Source: Rhexocercosporidium sp. MPI-PUGE-AT-0058 (Eukaryota > Ascomycota > Leotiomycetes > Helotiales). From it: DNA of 64,000 bases. Each line of letters opens with the position of its first letter. The stretch's first letter is position 1. The translations under genes were made by a program, and so were the position numbers. Shown here in pieces: positions 37,389 through 48,924 of this stretch. A model generated the notes under the pieces. The model saw nothing but the letters and a program-made list of their open reading frames with translations, searched no databases and was not told the origin of the DNA. The DNA lies in the NCBI GenBank assembly GCA_020746875.1, contig JAGTJL010000002.1, positions 124,001-188,000 of the forward strand, given 5' to 3'.

Positions 37389-38138
37389 GCTTTACCGTGG
37401 CTGAGAAGACGGCGACTTATGACTTTATGAACAGAGGCGGGTTCGGAACGTCTATAGAAAACTAGCAGCAGTGTCGCGATTTATGGAAAAGCCCCTCTTC
37501 CATACATCCAATCCTTCGTCTATCCGTCGTTACTGATCCTCAAGACATCTTATGAGATTTGACTTTTGTTTGGCCAAAATACTCGATGATCATAAAGTGA
37601 GGTCTGAGAATTCTATCACTCTTGATTGGCCTTGTCCTCTTCCACTTACACGTCAAATATAATTCTGCAAACCCAGCAGCAGCTTCAGAAGACATGCTAT
37701 TTGTACCTTGTTCATGCAATGGTGCTGCATTTCTTGTGATGAATTCATTCTAGAATAATCGTCAAATATAGAGTACCTAGAAGCGGGAATCGTTTCATTT
37801 TCCAGGGCATATTAGATGGGGCACTATTGCGTAGTGGCGTGGGATTCTCCCTAGAAGAGTGATTGTGCGACGAAAATCGGCCGATGAATAGAGGGCTCTT
37901 GCTAGTTGAAGCGCCTTGTAACATATCGGGGGAAAGGGGAGAAAGTATTCATGCCTCATCACCTTGTCGAGAAAAGGCCGCAGAGACCCTACCAATTGGG
38001 AGCCTTTGGTTGAGCGAATCGCGGAGCCGCTCTAAACGCCTTCGAACCCCTCACGACCTCATCCCTCATCCCTCATCGACTGGTTTCTTTCACAGTCCAG
38101 GACCCCAGACCTTTATGTAAATATCATTCTCGACCACT
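37389..38138 (+). other. Upstream region of the NACHT gene
   Basis: GC-balanced DNA with a few short frames (for example 37863-38120) that lack recognisable content. It presumably holds the promoter. No specific site was recognised. Confidence 0.4.
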
Positions 38139-41100
38139 ATGGAGAGTTCTCAACAAGGCTTTGGCCAGAGCCCAATCAGCCCCATCTCCGAGTCTGGCCT
38201 CAATCAATCACCTATTCAAGAACGAGGCTGCGCAAAGGATAAGCAACATATAAGGGACCTTGGCATTACAATCTTATCTGAAGGCACTCAACCTGTTGTA
38301 GAGCAAGTATCGTTTCACCAGAAGTCGGTTCCCAAGACTTCAAACCCGGTTAGCTGACAAGGCTTTCGTATAGCATCTTCCTCATCCATGGCCTCCAAGG
38401 GCATCCTCGAAAAACCTTCACATATTTCGGCCCACAGGAAGAAAGCTCGACCCCTCTCCCAAAGGTATCAAGACTGAGCAAAATATTCAGTCGTTCTTCA
38501 AAGAAGGGGTTAAAGTCGCCAGTCTCGCCTCAATCGCCACATGCAACGCCAGCAACGCCCGAGGTCTTCTGGCCTCTTGATCTTTTACCTCATGACTTTC
38601 CCAACGCTAGGATTGCCACATTCGGCTATGATTCAAAGGTCACACATTGGTTCAAAGGCCCAGCCATGCAGCTTGATATTTTCTCGTACGGCGAGTCTCT
38701 ACTCAATACTTTAGACGCACGTAGGAGAGCTGATCCTGAGCGGCCCTTGATCTTCATTGTCCATAGCCTTGGGGGTTTAATCCTGAAAGATGTGAGTTAT
38801 TGATCAACCCCTCTCAACAGCTGACTGACGACCAATTAGGTTCTTCGTCGTGCCAGAACTTCCGTGAACGTTCGTTTCAAGTCAGTATATACATCGGTCA
38901 AGGCTGTCTTCTTCTTTGGTACGCCTCATCGAGGAGGAAGCTACGTCAATCTCGGACTGACTGTACGGAAACTTGCGGCCTGTGCTGGATTTGATACCAA
39001 CGATGTTCTTTTGCGGAACCTGAAATTCGACTCTGGTGTGGCGAAACTTCTGAGAGAGGAATTTGCTAAAATGCTAGATGAGCGGAGACTGCATATCTTC
39101 ACATTTCAAGAGGCAGTTGGCCTTACAGGGTTTGGTCCATTATCTGGAAAGGTCTATTTGGCTGTTATTTTGTACTTCCAGGTCTAACAAAAGTTAGGTG
39201 GTCGAAGACAGCTCATCCGAATTGGACTATGCGCACGAGCAAAAAGACTTCATTAACGCTAATCATGTCGACATGTGTCGATTTTCGGGCTTTCAAGACG
39301 ATGGGTATGAGAAGACCAAGGACTGCTTGATCTCATGCTTGGAATCCATAAGTCATGATCTAAGTCATCGTAAGCCACGGTTGTCCTACTCCTTCCTAGT
39401 GTATCAACGCTCACGCGAAGCTCAGAATCGTCTCCAGGATTACGAGATCGTGAGTTTCCCTGATTTCTCATGGCTACCAGCTAAGTTCCTCGAGGTCTTC
39501 TTGCGAGTCTGAACATGCCTGAAACTCAAGAACGCTTCAATCAAGTCGACGAAGCTTATGAAAACACATGCGGATGGATATTTGAGAGAGAAACCCTTGG
39601 GTTCGTGCATTGGCTCCAGACTGGGAAGGGCATCTTCTGGATCAACGGCAAACCTGGCTCCGGAAAATCCACCGTCATGAAGTTCGTTGTCTCCAACCAT
39701 CAGACCTTTCAATACCTCTACATGAACCGGCCAAAACATCGTCTTATCTGGGCCGAATTCTTCTTCAGCAACCGGGGAAAGCAAGTTCAAAAAACGCTGG
39801 AAGGTTTGTATCACCGTATCTTGTACCAATTGTTGAAGCAAGCGGAATACTTGACACGATTTGTACAGCCTATCTTCGAGAATAGCGCTGAAGCCCAGGG
39901 CATTTGGTCTCTCATCTACCTTGAAGCGGCAATGTTAGCGATCGTGAAACAGAGGGAGGAAAAGATCAACATATGTTTGTTTATCGATGCTCTTGACGAG
40001 CAGGCTGAGAATTACGCTCAGGATCACCGGCGATTGGTAGAGACCATGCAGAACTTGATCAAGCAGTCCGATGACAAGACAGTCCGAGTCATGTTCTGTG
40101 TCTCCAGTCGACCCGAGACATTCTTCATGGACTCTTTTGCTTGTTGGCCTGGGATCCGCATTCATGAGAACACCCATGACGATGTACGGGTGTATGTCAA
40201 TGGACGCCTCAATTCCTATCTGGCATTAAGACCTGATCTGGCTGCTAACCCTTCTTCTGTTGCTTCTCTTCAGAAGACATTTGATGAAGTGTTTCTAAGA
40301 GCGCAGGGCGTGTTCCTATGGGTCAAATTGGTCACAACCGATCTCATCGAGGGCCTAATGGATGGCGATAATCCTGGGCAGATTCAGCAACACCTCTCAT
40401 CGATTCCTGGCAATGGGGATCTTCACGAGTTATATCACCTGATCCTCTTAAGCTTGAAGAGCAGCTACCTCAACGATACCTTCGTCATGCTTCAAATAGC
40501 ATACGCAACACTCGAGCCTCTACCCATAACAGAATTCTTCTCGGCAGTCAACTACGTCCTTAAGAATACGAATCCAGAATTAGAGAGCCAGTCATTCGAT
40601 GAGATGGAGCGCAGATTACTCAGTCGTTGTCGGGGGTTTCTCGAGGTGCAGACAGCTTCTTGGCAGGACCAAGAATGCGAAAAGCACACTGGCAAGATTG
40701 TTCAATTTTTGCATCAGTCTGTGAAAGACTACTTAGCACAGGAGCAAAGCTTTGAGACTATACAGCGCAAACTCCGAATCGACTATCCAATTAATGGACA
40801 CGTCCACTTGCTGAAGTTTTTCACAAGCCAACACCTTCGCAAATACGCAAGGCAGCCAGAGGAGCTATACCAACTTCCTCAGTTCGACCTCCGCAAGTTT
40901 AGTGTGCTGTACCACTCTCGAATGGTAGAGCAGACATTGAGGATGGTCGTTTCAGGGCCGCTGGATGCTCTCGCGAAATATATCGATCACAACGAGCTCA
41001 CATCTGTTTATCTACGCATTGATGGCTGGGAATGTCCCGAGTCGTGGAAGCCCAGTTTTCTTGCTCTCGCAACGCAAGCAGGACTTCTCCTCTATGTCGA

Positions 41101-41896
41101 GCAAGAACTGAGAAGGCTTGGGGGGCCAAACAAACTAAGTGGCCGACCATTACTCCACTGGGCAGTCATGCCTTCACCCGCTGGACTTTGTACAATGCCA
41201 ACCGATCCCTTTGTGAACTCCCAAGAGATGATCAGACTACTCCGACGCCTAGGCGCTAACCTCGAAGAAGAATTCGAGTACCAGAAATTTGAGCCCCGGA
41301 CAGCATTTGGATGGGCATTCAGACAGTTCACTTTTCGCGGTGCTATCTCCCCTGTCAACCTCGCCACCTTGAAAACATTACTTTCCGAAGGTGCAAATCC
41401 AAACGTCTTGGCAGACCAGACAATGACAGCCCTCCAACTCTGCGTCCGCAATTCGGACCGCCTCCTTGCCAGACTATTGCTCGATTTCAACGCCAGGATT
41501 GAAATCTTGACAGCTGCGGATTGGACGCACCTCGAGCGCTTCAACAAGCCCATGTCAACTATCAAGGCGTTCCGAGATGGAGACCTGCGAGCTAGAGATA
41601 TGGAGTTATTTGCCAACTTCTATGCGCAAGAGGACGATCAGCAGAAACCCAAGAACTTGTTGAAGCAGTATCGGTCTGGCAAGTTGGCGATCAGGAACGG
41701 CGAGGTATATGTTGGTGATTGGGACTTTGTGCTTGAGTATGAGAAGAGCGTGAAACGATTCTTTAGATTCTACGAGGAAGGGGAGTGGGTGGGAAGTAGC
41801 ATGCCGAGACCGCTTGCTGAATGTGGAATTAGGACGAAGAGTGAGATACTTTTGGATTGGGCAATGCCACCTGATACGATGGACTATTGGTATTAA
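38139..41896 (+). CDS. NACHT NTPase with N-terminal esterase-like domain and ankyrin-like tail
   Basis: This NOD-like-receptor-type gene has proposed exons 38139-38306, 38354-38791, 38840-39151, 39198-39369 and 39495-41896, about 1,163 aa. The N-terminal half is an alpha/beta-hydrolase of the SesB/lipase-like kind: IFLIHGLQGHP, then the nucleophile motif VHSLGG, then FFFGTPHRGG. The NACHT domain starts after SLNMPETQERF, with Walker A GKPGSGKST and Walker B ICLFIDALDE. The last third has two or three weak ankyrin-like units (GRPLLHWA, LKTLLSEGANPN, ALQLCVRN). Such proteins are linked to fungal allorecognition and immunity; that role here is inference. The fourth intron is uncertain: the strong donor at 39450 cannot keep frame with any nearby acceptor, while GTAAGC at 39370 or the weak GTTTCC at 39454 can. 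It sits between two degraded transposon regions. Confidence 0.85.
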
Positions 41897-42706
41897 ATGT
41901 ACCCTGAGCTAGCCACATTTCAAAGCTGATGAATGAACTGCCCGGGTGGGGCTCCTGATACTACGCTGCTGGTAGCATGTCTGTTAGCGTCACTTGATGT
42001 TTGCAGAGGTAGGGGAGCTCGCGTTGTATCTTTGAGATCAGCCATAATCCATTCGCTATGCAGATATCCCTACCAGCTGCCATGAATCTTTGTGTTTTTT
42101 CGAGGGAGTTGTGGCGTTGAATTTCAGAGTTGGATTGGTTGGTTCTCGTCGACAGTACTTGGTTCTGGTTATGTTGGAAGAGTTTGGCGCTTGTTGATAG
42201 CCGTGGCTTCTATAGCGGGCGGAAAGTATAATGGATGATTGTTATCGCGCTTGCCGCTTGCCTGATATTACTTCGCACCGGTCAGCTCACACGTAAGTGG
42301 CTTCAGGGTAGTAAGCAGCCTAACCAAGGAGGCTGCTTGAAGAATAAGGGAGGTCTGGTTCCTACCTTTGGGGGCCAGGGCAGCGTGGGTGGCTTGCCCC
42401 ATATCTCTCCTGTCGCATGAGGGCCTACAATGGCAAGATCCTTTCAATTCCAGTCTATAAGAAAGGTGTTAACTCAGTTACCCAAGTCTGCTAGACATTG
42501 AACGTTCGGAAGAGAAGTAGTGACCATCCGACTGTCTACAGAACCTAATTGGAGGTTGATAATGAATAGGGAGAGAGAAGTTAAGCGCGATGTCTAACGG
42601 CCACGGACCAAATTCCTAACCAGTGTTGTTCTGGTATCTACGAGAGATCCTAATAAGATTGAAATGTGGATCTGGGGAGCTGTTTGCACTAGCACGCAAG
42701 TACGAG
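41897..42706. other. Intergenic, no gene seen
   Basis: Downstream region of the NACHT gene. A 61-codon frame at 42235-42420 starts with a short hydrophobic stretch but has no further support. Nothing else was recognised. Confidence 0.4.
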
Positions 42707-42708
42707 TA

Positions 42709-44743
42709 TCCCCTTAAAACCGAGACGCGCCAGGCTCCAGGGACCACCCGCTGAAGGTAAGGCGCTAAGTGCCTATTATCGTGGGGCTTCAGGCGCTCGG
42801 ACTAGGATAAACAAAATAATGTAAATAAATCTACTTTTACACTTAAATCTCTGTATTTTAATATTGTCCAACTATACCCGAGTCTGCGACAACCGATCTT
42901 ATCGATGCTGGGACCTTAAGGCCTATCACACTACTTTTATAAAAGAAAGGATTAAAGTTTTAGCCTTTGGACTGCTTCGACTTTGATATTAAGCTGTGTA
43001 TCCCTGAGGATGTATCCTTAAATGATCTTATTTTTCTTTTTATATAGTATTATACCCTAGAAATCATTTAGGGTATTATTGAAAGCATTAACTCTTATAT
43101 TAAGCTTGGGAAAGACAAAAAATCACTTAAATGGACACCGACTACCGTTAAAAAGAGATCTACTTTTACTTCGCTTTTTTAATTTATATGATAATCGTTC
43201 TTATAAATAAAATACGGGATTATTAGAGTACTCGGCTTATTACTCTTTTTTATAAGATTACTAAAGTCTTTTTTAAAAACCGTTTTATGGATTTATAGAC
43301 GCGGTTTCGGGTCGTATTTAACGATATTAAAGATACGTATAAGAAGGTGGAGATAGCTATAACTTCTTTAAATTAAAAGTAATTAAGCTAATTCTTATAT
43401 AAGTAGAACCGCTAAATACGCATATATAAGATGTAAATCTGTGGATATGGAAACCTAGGCGGGATGTTACTGTGGACGAGGCGATTCAACGGTTTTAAGG
43501 TCAATCCAAACTCGTTACGATTATCCTTAGTAAGCTTACGCTTACCGGTCTAAAGATATGGGTTATTGCATAATTCGGCTTCTTCTTACGCTAGATTTTC
43601 CATACACTTAGGAAGAAGGGCGGTCCTGTAGGCATTATAAAGCCGAAGAGGGCGGGGTTAAATAATATATAGGCAGTCGTATTATATTTATTATAACTAT
43701 TTCCTAAAATATAATATTACGTTTATTTGGACAATTTATTTTCATTTATCTCGTTATTTGAATACCTTCGGAAGCTTGGTTTCGGTGCAACTGGCACTTA
43801 TAGAATTAGTTTCGGTATATTATAAGATCTTATAGATTTAAAGAAAGAGGATAAGGGAGAGAACGTTATGCCGTGGGGGATAGTTCACGCCTTTTTAACG
43901 GAGTCGAATATAGTTAATTAAATTGGTTTCAAAGATGGTGCCTTTGTACTCGCTATGTTTATTATGTGGGATGGAGTTAAGAAGGTATTGCGACTTAGAA
44001 AACGACCGAAATAGACAGCCAAAAACGCTAAAACCTCTCGAGTCCCCTTTGGAGATGAGGCTAGAAAATGGCTCTGGATACTTTAATTGTACGACGCTTA
44101 TAATTATAATATGGGAGCTGTCGATGTAGGAGATTAGTTATAAAATCATAATAAAGGAAACCGACGACTGAGGCGAGGTGTAATACAAGCTTTATATTGA
44201 TTTATGCTTTTAGTAGTCTTAAGTAATTGCTATTTAATTCTTTGCTATTTTGGCTACTACGGAATTATTAATTTAAATAGTTAAGACGATTTCCGGTATT
44301 AACTAGTAGAAGTATTAATAGCTATAGGAGAGGATGCACCGGATACTCGTAAACGGTCGTATTCTAGTGTATTTGGAGACGATTTAGTGGTTCTTGTGTA
44401 TTGCCACGAGTTTGTAAAGATAAAGATAAAAGGGGATTGCTGGACTTGTAAAGGGAGTAGGATTGGAGACTCTAGGCTTATTAAACGTATTGCTTTATAG
44501 GTTATTGTAATTAATAAGGGTCGCTCTATTATGCGAAGGTGCTCTCGATGGGGGTGTGTCCAGTGCAATCGTTACTTTTGTAATAATCATAGTTGTTTTC
44601 CTAAATACTATAGTAATTTGCCTTGAAATTAGGAATTTGGTGGTGATACGCCTGAAATTTAGTGAGGCTCGCTTAATCTAGGGGCTCTTTACAGGGGTCT
44701 TACAGGCTCCATAGGCTGGCGCGGCGAATCGGTTTTAAGGGGA
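42709..44743 (+). mobile_element. RIP-degraded piggyBac-type transposon, 2,035 bp
   Basis: Inverted ends read TCCCCTTAAAACCGA...TCGGTTTTAAGGGGA and are flanked by TA on both sides (42707-42708 and 44744-44745). Beyond about 16 bp the terminal repeats become imperfect. The size and end style match the element at 21038-23116, although sequence identity between the two is low, so this is a separate subfamily. The interior holds a plus-strand transposase relic. Confidence 0.82.
43430..44620 (+). pseudogene. piggyBac-type transposase relic
   Basis: Decayed family phrases occur in order on the plus strand: TVDEAIQRF near 43,475, GLKIWVIA near 43,550, VYLDNLFSFISLFEYLR near 43,725-43,775, GFGATGTYR at about 43,790, TAKNAKTSRVPFGDEARK near 44,020-44,060, YNYNMGAVDVGD near 44,110, and a Cys-rich tail with CWTC, CVQC and CNNH. 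The second catalytic Asp (in YLDN) and the third (in AVDV) remain, but stop codons and shifts occur throughout. The N-terminal part before 43,430 is too degraded to read. AT content is high, consistent with RIP. Confidence 0.8.
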
Positions 44744-44745
44744 TA

Positions 44746-45884
44746 TGCGCCCCACCATTCTGAGCTTCCACTGCAGCCTCGTCCCTTTTCTTCCTCAACA
44801 ATAACAAACATTTATCAACCTCCACCACAACCCCAGATTCGCGTCGCCGATTTTATATTGATTCCAAAAGACCCAAATACCTCATTTATAGAGTTTGGAG
44901 ATCTGCGGAGATGATCCGACGCCTCTGACGCGTTTGGCGCCAAGTCAAGTTCACTTCTCCACAACTCTCCTTCATAGCCAACCTCAAATTCAATCACAGC
45001 TAAAGGCGTTGATTAGATTCTAAATCTCAGCAACAGAGAAGCACCGAGCTTCTGCACTGCATCAACTCTACAACGAATAAAAACCAACTCCCTAACGACA
45101 TCAAACGCCTGGCGAGCATTGCAGCCTTTTCCATTGTTTTCTACACGACGAGAATTTCAATCAGGTTTCTGCGTACCTACATGACGTACACTCCTCGTCT
45201 CATCTCTTATGGTAGACCGATCAACATACCCTGTCATCAAGCTCGTCCTCAAAATTATCAAGGGATGCGGCGAGCCAGATTCGGCTAAAGTCGGGGCCCC
45301 TAAAGAATTTCACGCAAAAGCGGCTTACTGGAGCTACAGACGGTTTCATGTCGTTGTTGTGAGTTACTAGTACGGAGTACAAGTTGATAAATAAAAACTT
45401 CTTTTTAGGAGAGGCTCTCCGGCGGGGAATTAACTGGCTGATTCTGACAAGCGAGAACACTCAACCTTAGGTAAATACTGCTTTAATTATCGACAATACA
45501 AATTCCAAAAGCCGTAAAAATCTGGAAATAACTTTAGGAATAGTGGAATAACCTCCTCAGATGATGTCCAAGTGATTTAATAATAAAAAATGTTGGTATA
45601 ATTGCAGTTTTGTCGGACTTGCACATTCTGTTAAAATCGGCCACATAATTCTCTGCCGGAGAGGAGAGGGTCGGTGACAAAACAAAGTATTCAGGAGACG
45701 GCAGAGGGAAGCGAGCGCACTAATACAGGTACAGTACAGGACCGAGACTACATTCCAAACCAGGCGATGGCATGACGTAGCCGCGTCTCGCGTTAACTTC
45801 ATTTCGGGGACACGATGTGTTCAACATACAATCACCACTGGGATCCTGATCTATCCAACTACCACTACATCAGATCTATTTGCA
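44746..45884. other. Intergenic, no gene seen
   Basis: GC-balanced sequence without a convincing open frame on either strand. The last few hundred bases should contain the promoter of the gene at 45885. Confidence 0.4.
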
Positions 45885-46925
45885 ATGGCAAGCATTAGAG
45901 CCTTCGAAGTCAGTCGCCTCCAAAATATCAGCCGAAATCAAACACTTCTAGATACCCTCGTTGTCAATCAGCGAGTCAAATGCATCCGTGACGACTCAAC
46001 GCCTGCCCAGCCAGCACGAAAGAGAAGAAAATTTAAGGGAAGCAATTCGACTCCAGTTCCCTCTCGATCATCTGTGAGACTTGCCTCGGCGCCGTCGCGG
46101 CCTGTCTATGATGCGAATGAAGCGACAGGAAACCCTGCTTCGAAGAAGTCTGGAAAGAAATCCGGCTCACCTAGGCCATCTGCCACAGTGAAGGCGGCGA
46201 ATACGGACAAAGCTAAGCACAAACCTACGGAGCCCGTCAAGAATTTGGAGGCCATACAACAGTCCTGGACTTCATGGCAGCCAGTCGCCCCTCCGCCAAT
46301 ACGGGATGAAGCTGGAGTCTTCCATTTCAAGTCCCATGGGGAGTTCACACCGAATAAGTCTCCAGAAGAGATGCTCCGCGAAGGCTGTTTTGGTGGCTCC
46401 TACTTTCGCCCTCTATATTCGAAGCATCTAGACACAACCGTCTCGGATGATTACAAGGAGATTCCTGCTTCTTGGATCGATGGTCTCAATGTGGATCTCT
46501 ACCTCACGTCCCCTACATACGATCCCGAGATCAACAAGTTCAAAGTTACATGCGGACAATCAATCGAACAATGGGAATTGGCGGGATGGATTAATCATAC
46601 GTATGATGTGCGGGGTTGGTTCCAACAACATATATTTAAATCAATATATAGTTAATAAATAAACTAATTATGATTTTTCATGGGAAGGCGATGCGCGGAT
46701 GACGATAGACAAGTTGCGAGATGGAAGAAATGTGTTGGAGCTACAGGAAGATGGAGGAGGATGCTATTGAAGAAGTATAGGAGCGTCGGTGTTAGGGATG
46801 TATTCGATGATGGGGCGGACGAAGAACAGCAGGAAGTCAGTCCAGTGATGCATCAAACCTGCCACCATTGGGCCTTTTGCGTAACGCAGGAGGTATTAGA
46901 TGAATACTGGAGTACCGGGAACTGA
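45885..46925 (+). CDS. Conserved fungal protein of unknown function, interrupted near 46630-46675
   Basis: Two open parts in the same reading frame, 45885-46655 and 46680-46925, look like one protein. The N-terminal 120 residues are basic, Ser/Pro-rich and disordered, with a possible nuclear signal PARKRRKFKG. The C-terminal domain is well conserved in ascomycetes as I recall it: FTPNKSPEEMLREG, WIDGLNVDLYLTSPTYDP, SIEQWELAGWINH, then DDDRQVARWKKCVG, GRWRRMLLKKY and HQTCHHWAF. Between GWFQQ and MGRRC lies an AT-rich stretch of roughly 45 nt with several in-frame stops and a branch-like ACTAAT but no clean GT donor. Either a non-standard intron is removed, or the gene has been damaged by local G-to-A change. 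Function unknown. Confidence 0.6.
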
Positions 46926-47323
46926 TTATGAACTGAAAACAATGCAAATCGTTTTCTCATTTGCACGATAGAACCCGCAGGTCTTCGTGTTGCGAACTCA
47001 CTTCACTGGGCGATATTATACCATGGCTGATCTCTACCTCTGCTCGCTACCCACAATTTATTATCACTTTGGAGAAGCCGCTACAAACTGCGACCTCTTT
47101 CCCCTGCGTTCTGCAACTCGCCCGTGGAACCTAGCCCGAAAAGGTGTATCATAGCTGTGCGATTGCTTTCAGCGGGGCCTCGCGGGCGTCCCTCACATAT
47201 ATAAGTGTTGTCCATCGCTTCCCAATGATGCATTCTGGGCTCTCAATAAAAGCCAGAAACATTATGTCGAATTTCCAGGAGCTCCATTCCCCCAACCGAC
47301 TCAAAACAGAAGGGAAACATCAA
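46926..47323 (+). other. Intergenic, likely promoter of next gene
   Basis: A TATATAA box lies at about 47,200, some 120 bp before the ATG at 47324. No other feature was seen. Confidence 0.35.
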
Positions 47324-47979
47324 GATGCGGCATCTCATGACTAGAGCCCAGGCTGTCAAGTTTTTCGAGGATGTTGCCACTGGTATTTCCTCCCTGCTCT
47401 ACAACCACCCTCGTTAACACACCCTACACTTTTATCTGCTCCCTTCTGATGAACAGTACACTAACACAAATCAGCAACGCGTGCTCCACGGCGAAATTGT
47501 GACCAGAAACTCGGACGCAACATTCAAGGATGTGATGGGTCGGATAAAGGAGACTATGGTCTTGTGGCAATCTCCATGTTGAGACTCATCGAAACGGACG
47601 AGAACCAAGCAACCCCCCCCCCCCCCCCATATCCTTTTCCAGGTGTCGATTTCCATGCTCCTGACTATGATCCCGGTGATGACTGCCAGAACGATGCCAA
47701 CCGGCTCATCGACGAAGCAGAAGAAGCTCGCGCACTGGCCTCTATCCTGCCCACCCACCCTTCCAGACTTCAGTTCAGAAAGGACTTTGTCATCGTAGTC
47801 TGGATCCCACAAATGCTTGGTGTGATGACCGCCAGAATTTTGATAAGGATGACAAGGAAATACCAGGAACTAAGAATAGTCGCCAGAACGAGGCGTTAAC
47901 TAGTGTAGAGAAGCTTGCTAAGTTTGGTAGGCTCTTCACAGTTATGGCCCGTGATGAGTTCATTCGGTTGGCAAGGTGA
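47324..47979 (+). pseudogene. Hypothetical protein gene with probable frameshift
   Basis: The first exon (47324-47382, MRHLMTRAQAVKFFEDVAT) joins a second exon from 47475 through a 92-nt intron with good GT-AG sites. The second exon reads well (GCDGSDKGDYGLVAISML, then EEARALASILPTHP) to about 47,770. There the coding-like signal jumps to another frame (SLDPTNAWCDDRQNFDKDD, then LTSVEKLAKFGRLFTVMARD), ending in TGA at 47977-47979 or splicing on at GTGAGT. No short intron explains the jump. A run of 16 C at 47613-47628 lies in the second exon and is prone to length change. No family recognised. Either a sequencing indel or a real lesion. Confidence 0.4.
47613..47628 (+). repeat. Homopolymer of 16 C
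   Basis: An uninterrupted C16 run encoding a Pro tract in the hypothetical gene. Its length cannot be trusted in short-read or long-read assemblies. Confidence 0.9.
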
Positions 47980-48405
47980 GTGGCCCTCAGGATAGGCGAT
48001 TGTATGGATGGGGTGTGTTGGGAGTGGACAGGGATGGTATCCCTCACTCCTTCATCGAACTTGACGAGGCACTTGCTACTGGGCAAACCAGGGGATGCTA
48101 CCTCCATGTCAGATATCCCAGAGGAACCTTACACTAGTCTGTCCGTCCTTTGTTTTCCCTTTCACAGGGCAGTGTGGCTTCGCCGCACTTTTCAAAGCTA
48201 CCAACCTGTCTCGTGTCTTGTCCCGTTATCAGCTATGCCTGTGAAGTTATCCTCTTTTCCGCAAATAGATCATCCAACCAAGTCTTAAAAGAAACCCGAG
48301 CTTGATCTGTTTATTCCATTTAGTGCATAATAATTGCCCCGTTCTTGGCCTACTCCCTTCCTTCTAAAACGGCCAGTGTGTCCATGTAAACAAACAGATG
48401 TCTCC
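47980..48405. other. Intergenic between convergent genes
   Basis: No gene recognised. The flanking genes (plus-strand hypothetical and minus-strand acetyltransferase) converge here. Confidence 0.4.
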
Positions 48406-48924
48406 TCATGCCGCTCCTGGAAAATGCGGATGACCAGGCCCCTTCTTCTCCATAAAGGCCAGTCCTTCTCCGGCCTTCGTCTCAACGACTTCCATATGCA
48501 TGATCTTGTTGTAAAAGGGGACAGAACGCTTCCAGTCCCCAGTGAACAGTATGCTCCTCCTCAAGTGCGGCATCGCTTCAATAATGTCCTGTATGCAGCT
48601 CACCAGCCAAGTCCCTAACCCCTCGCCTTGGAATTTGGGATCCACATACACATCAGTGAGATAGACGAAGGTAGTCTTGTCGGTGATGAGGCGGGCCATA
48701 CCCACAAATGCTGGGTCCTCGGTCTCAGCTTCAACTTTGTACAGGCCAAAGCAAAGAGAGTTCCTTAGAGTTTCCCGCATGACCTCTTCTGGTAGAGACT
48801 TTGCCCAATACATGTGCTCGGATGCTAACGCGTCGTTGACTTTTGAGATTGGAAGAAGATATGGATCCATACTAATGAGGTAATCGCCCTTTTTCCAGAT
48901 TTGGTGGATGGTTGAGGACGTCAT
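48406..48924 (-). CDS. GNAT-family N-acetyltransferase, 172 aa
   Basis: This is an intronless gene for a small acetyl-CoA-dependent acetyltransferase. The N-terminal part (about residues 1-70) gives the variable first strands. Motif A, which grips the CoA pyrophosphate, is VDPKFQGEGLGTWLV with the Q-x-x-G-x-G core QGEGLG at about residues 99-104. The motif B region is FTGDWKRSVPFYNKI, with the Tyr typical of GNAT active sites in PFYNKIM. The length is normal for a single-domain GNAT. The substrate cannot be told from sequence. The start at 48924 gives the full first strand; no better upstream ATG is seen. It is followed on the same strand, 415 bp upstream, by the end of an MFS permease gene. 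Confidence 0.88.
   Translation of the reverse strand: MTSSTIHQIWKKGDYLISMDPYLLPISKVNDALASEHMYWAKSLPEEVMRETLRNSLCFGLYKVEAETEDPAFVGMARLITDKTTFVYLTDVYVDPKFQGEGLGTWLVSCIQDIIEAMPHLRRSILFTGDWKRSVPFYNKIMHMEVVETKAGEGLAFMEKKGPGHPHFPGAA

Noticed and set aside
37863..38120. 85-codon frame upstream of the NACHT gene
   Set aside because: It has a Ser/Arg/Pro-rich random composition and overlaps an equally long antisense frame. The NACHT gene start at 38139 leaves it in the promoter region.
42235..42420. 61-codon frame with hydrophobic start
   Set aside because: The hydrophobic stretch is short and the rest is Gly-rich with no family features. No splice or promoter signal supports it.
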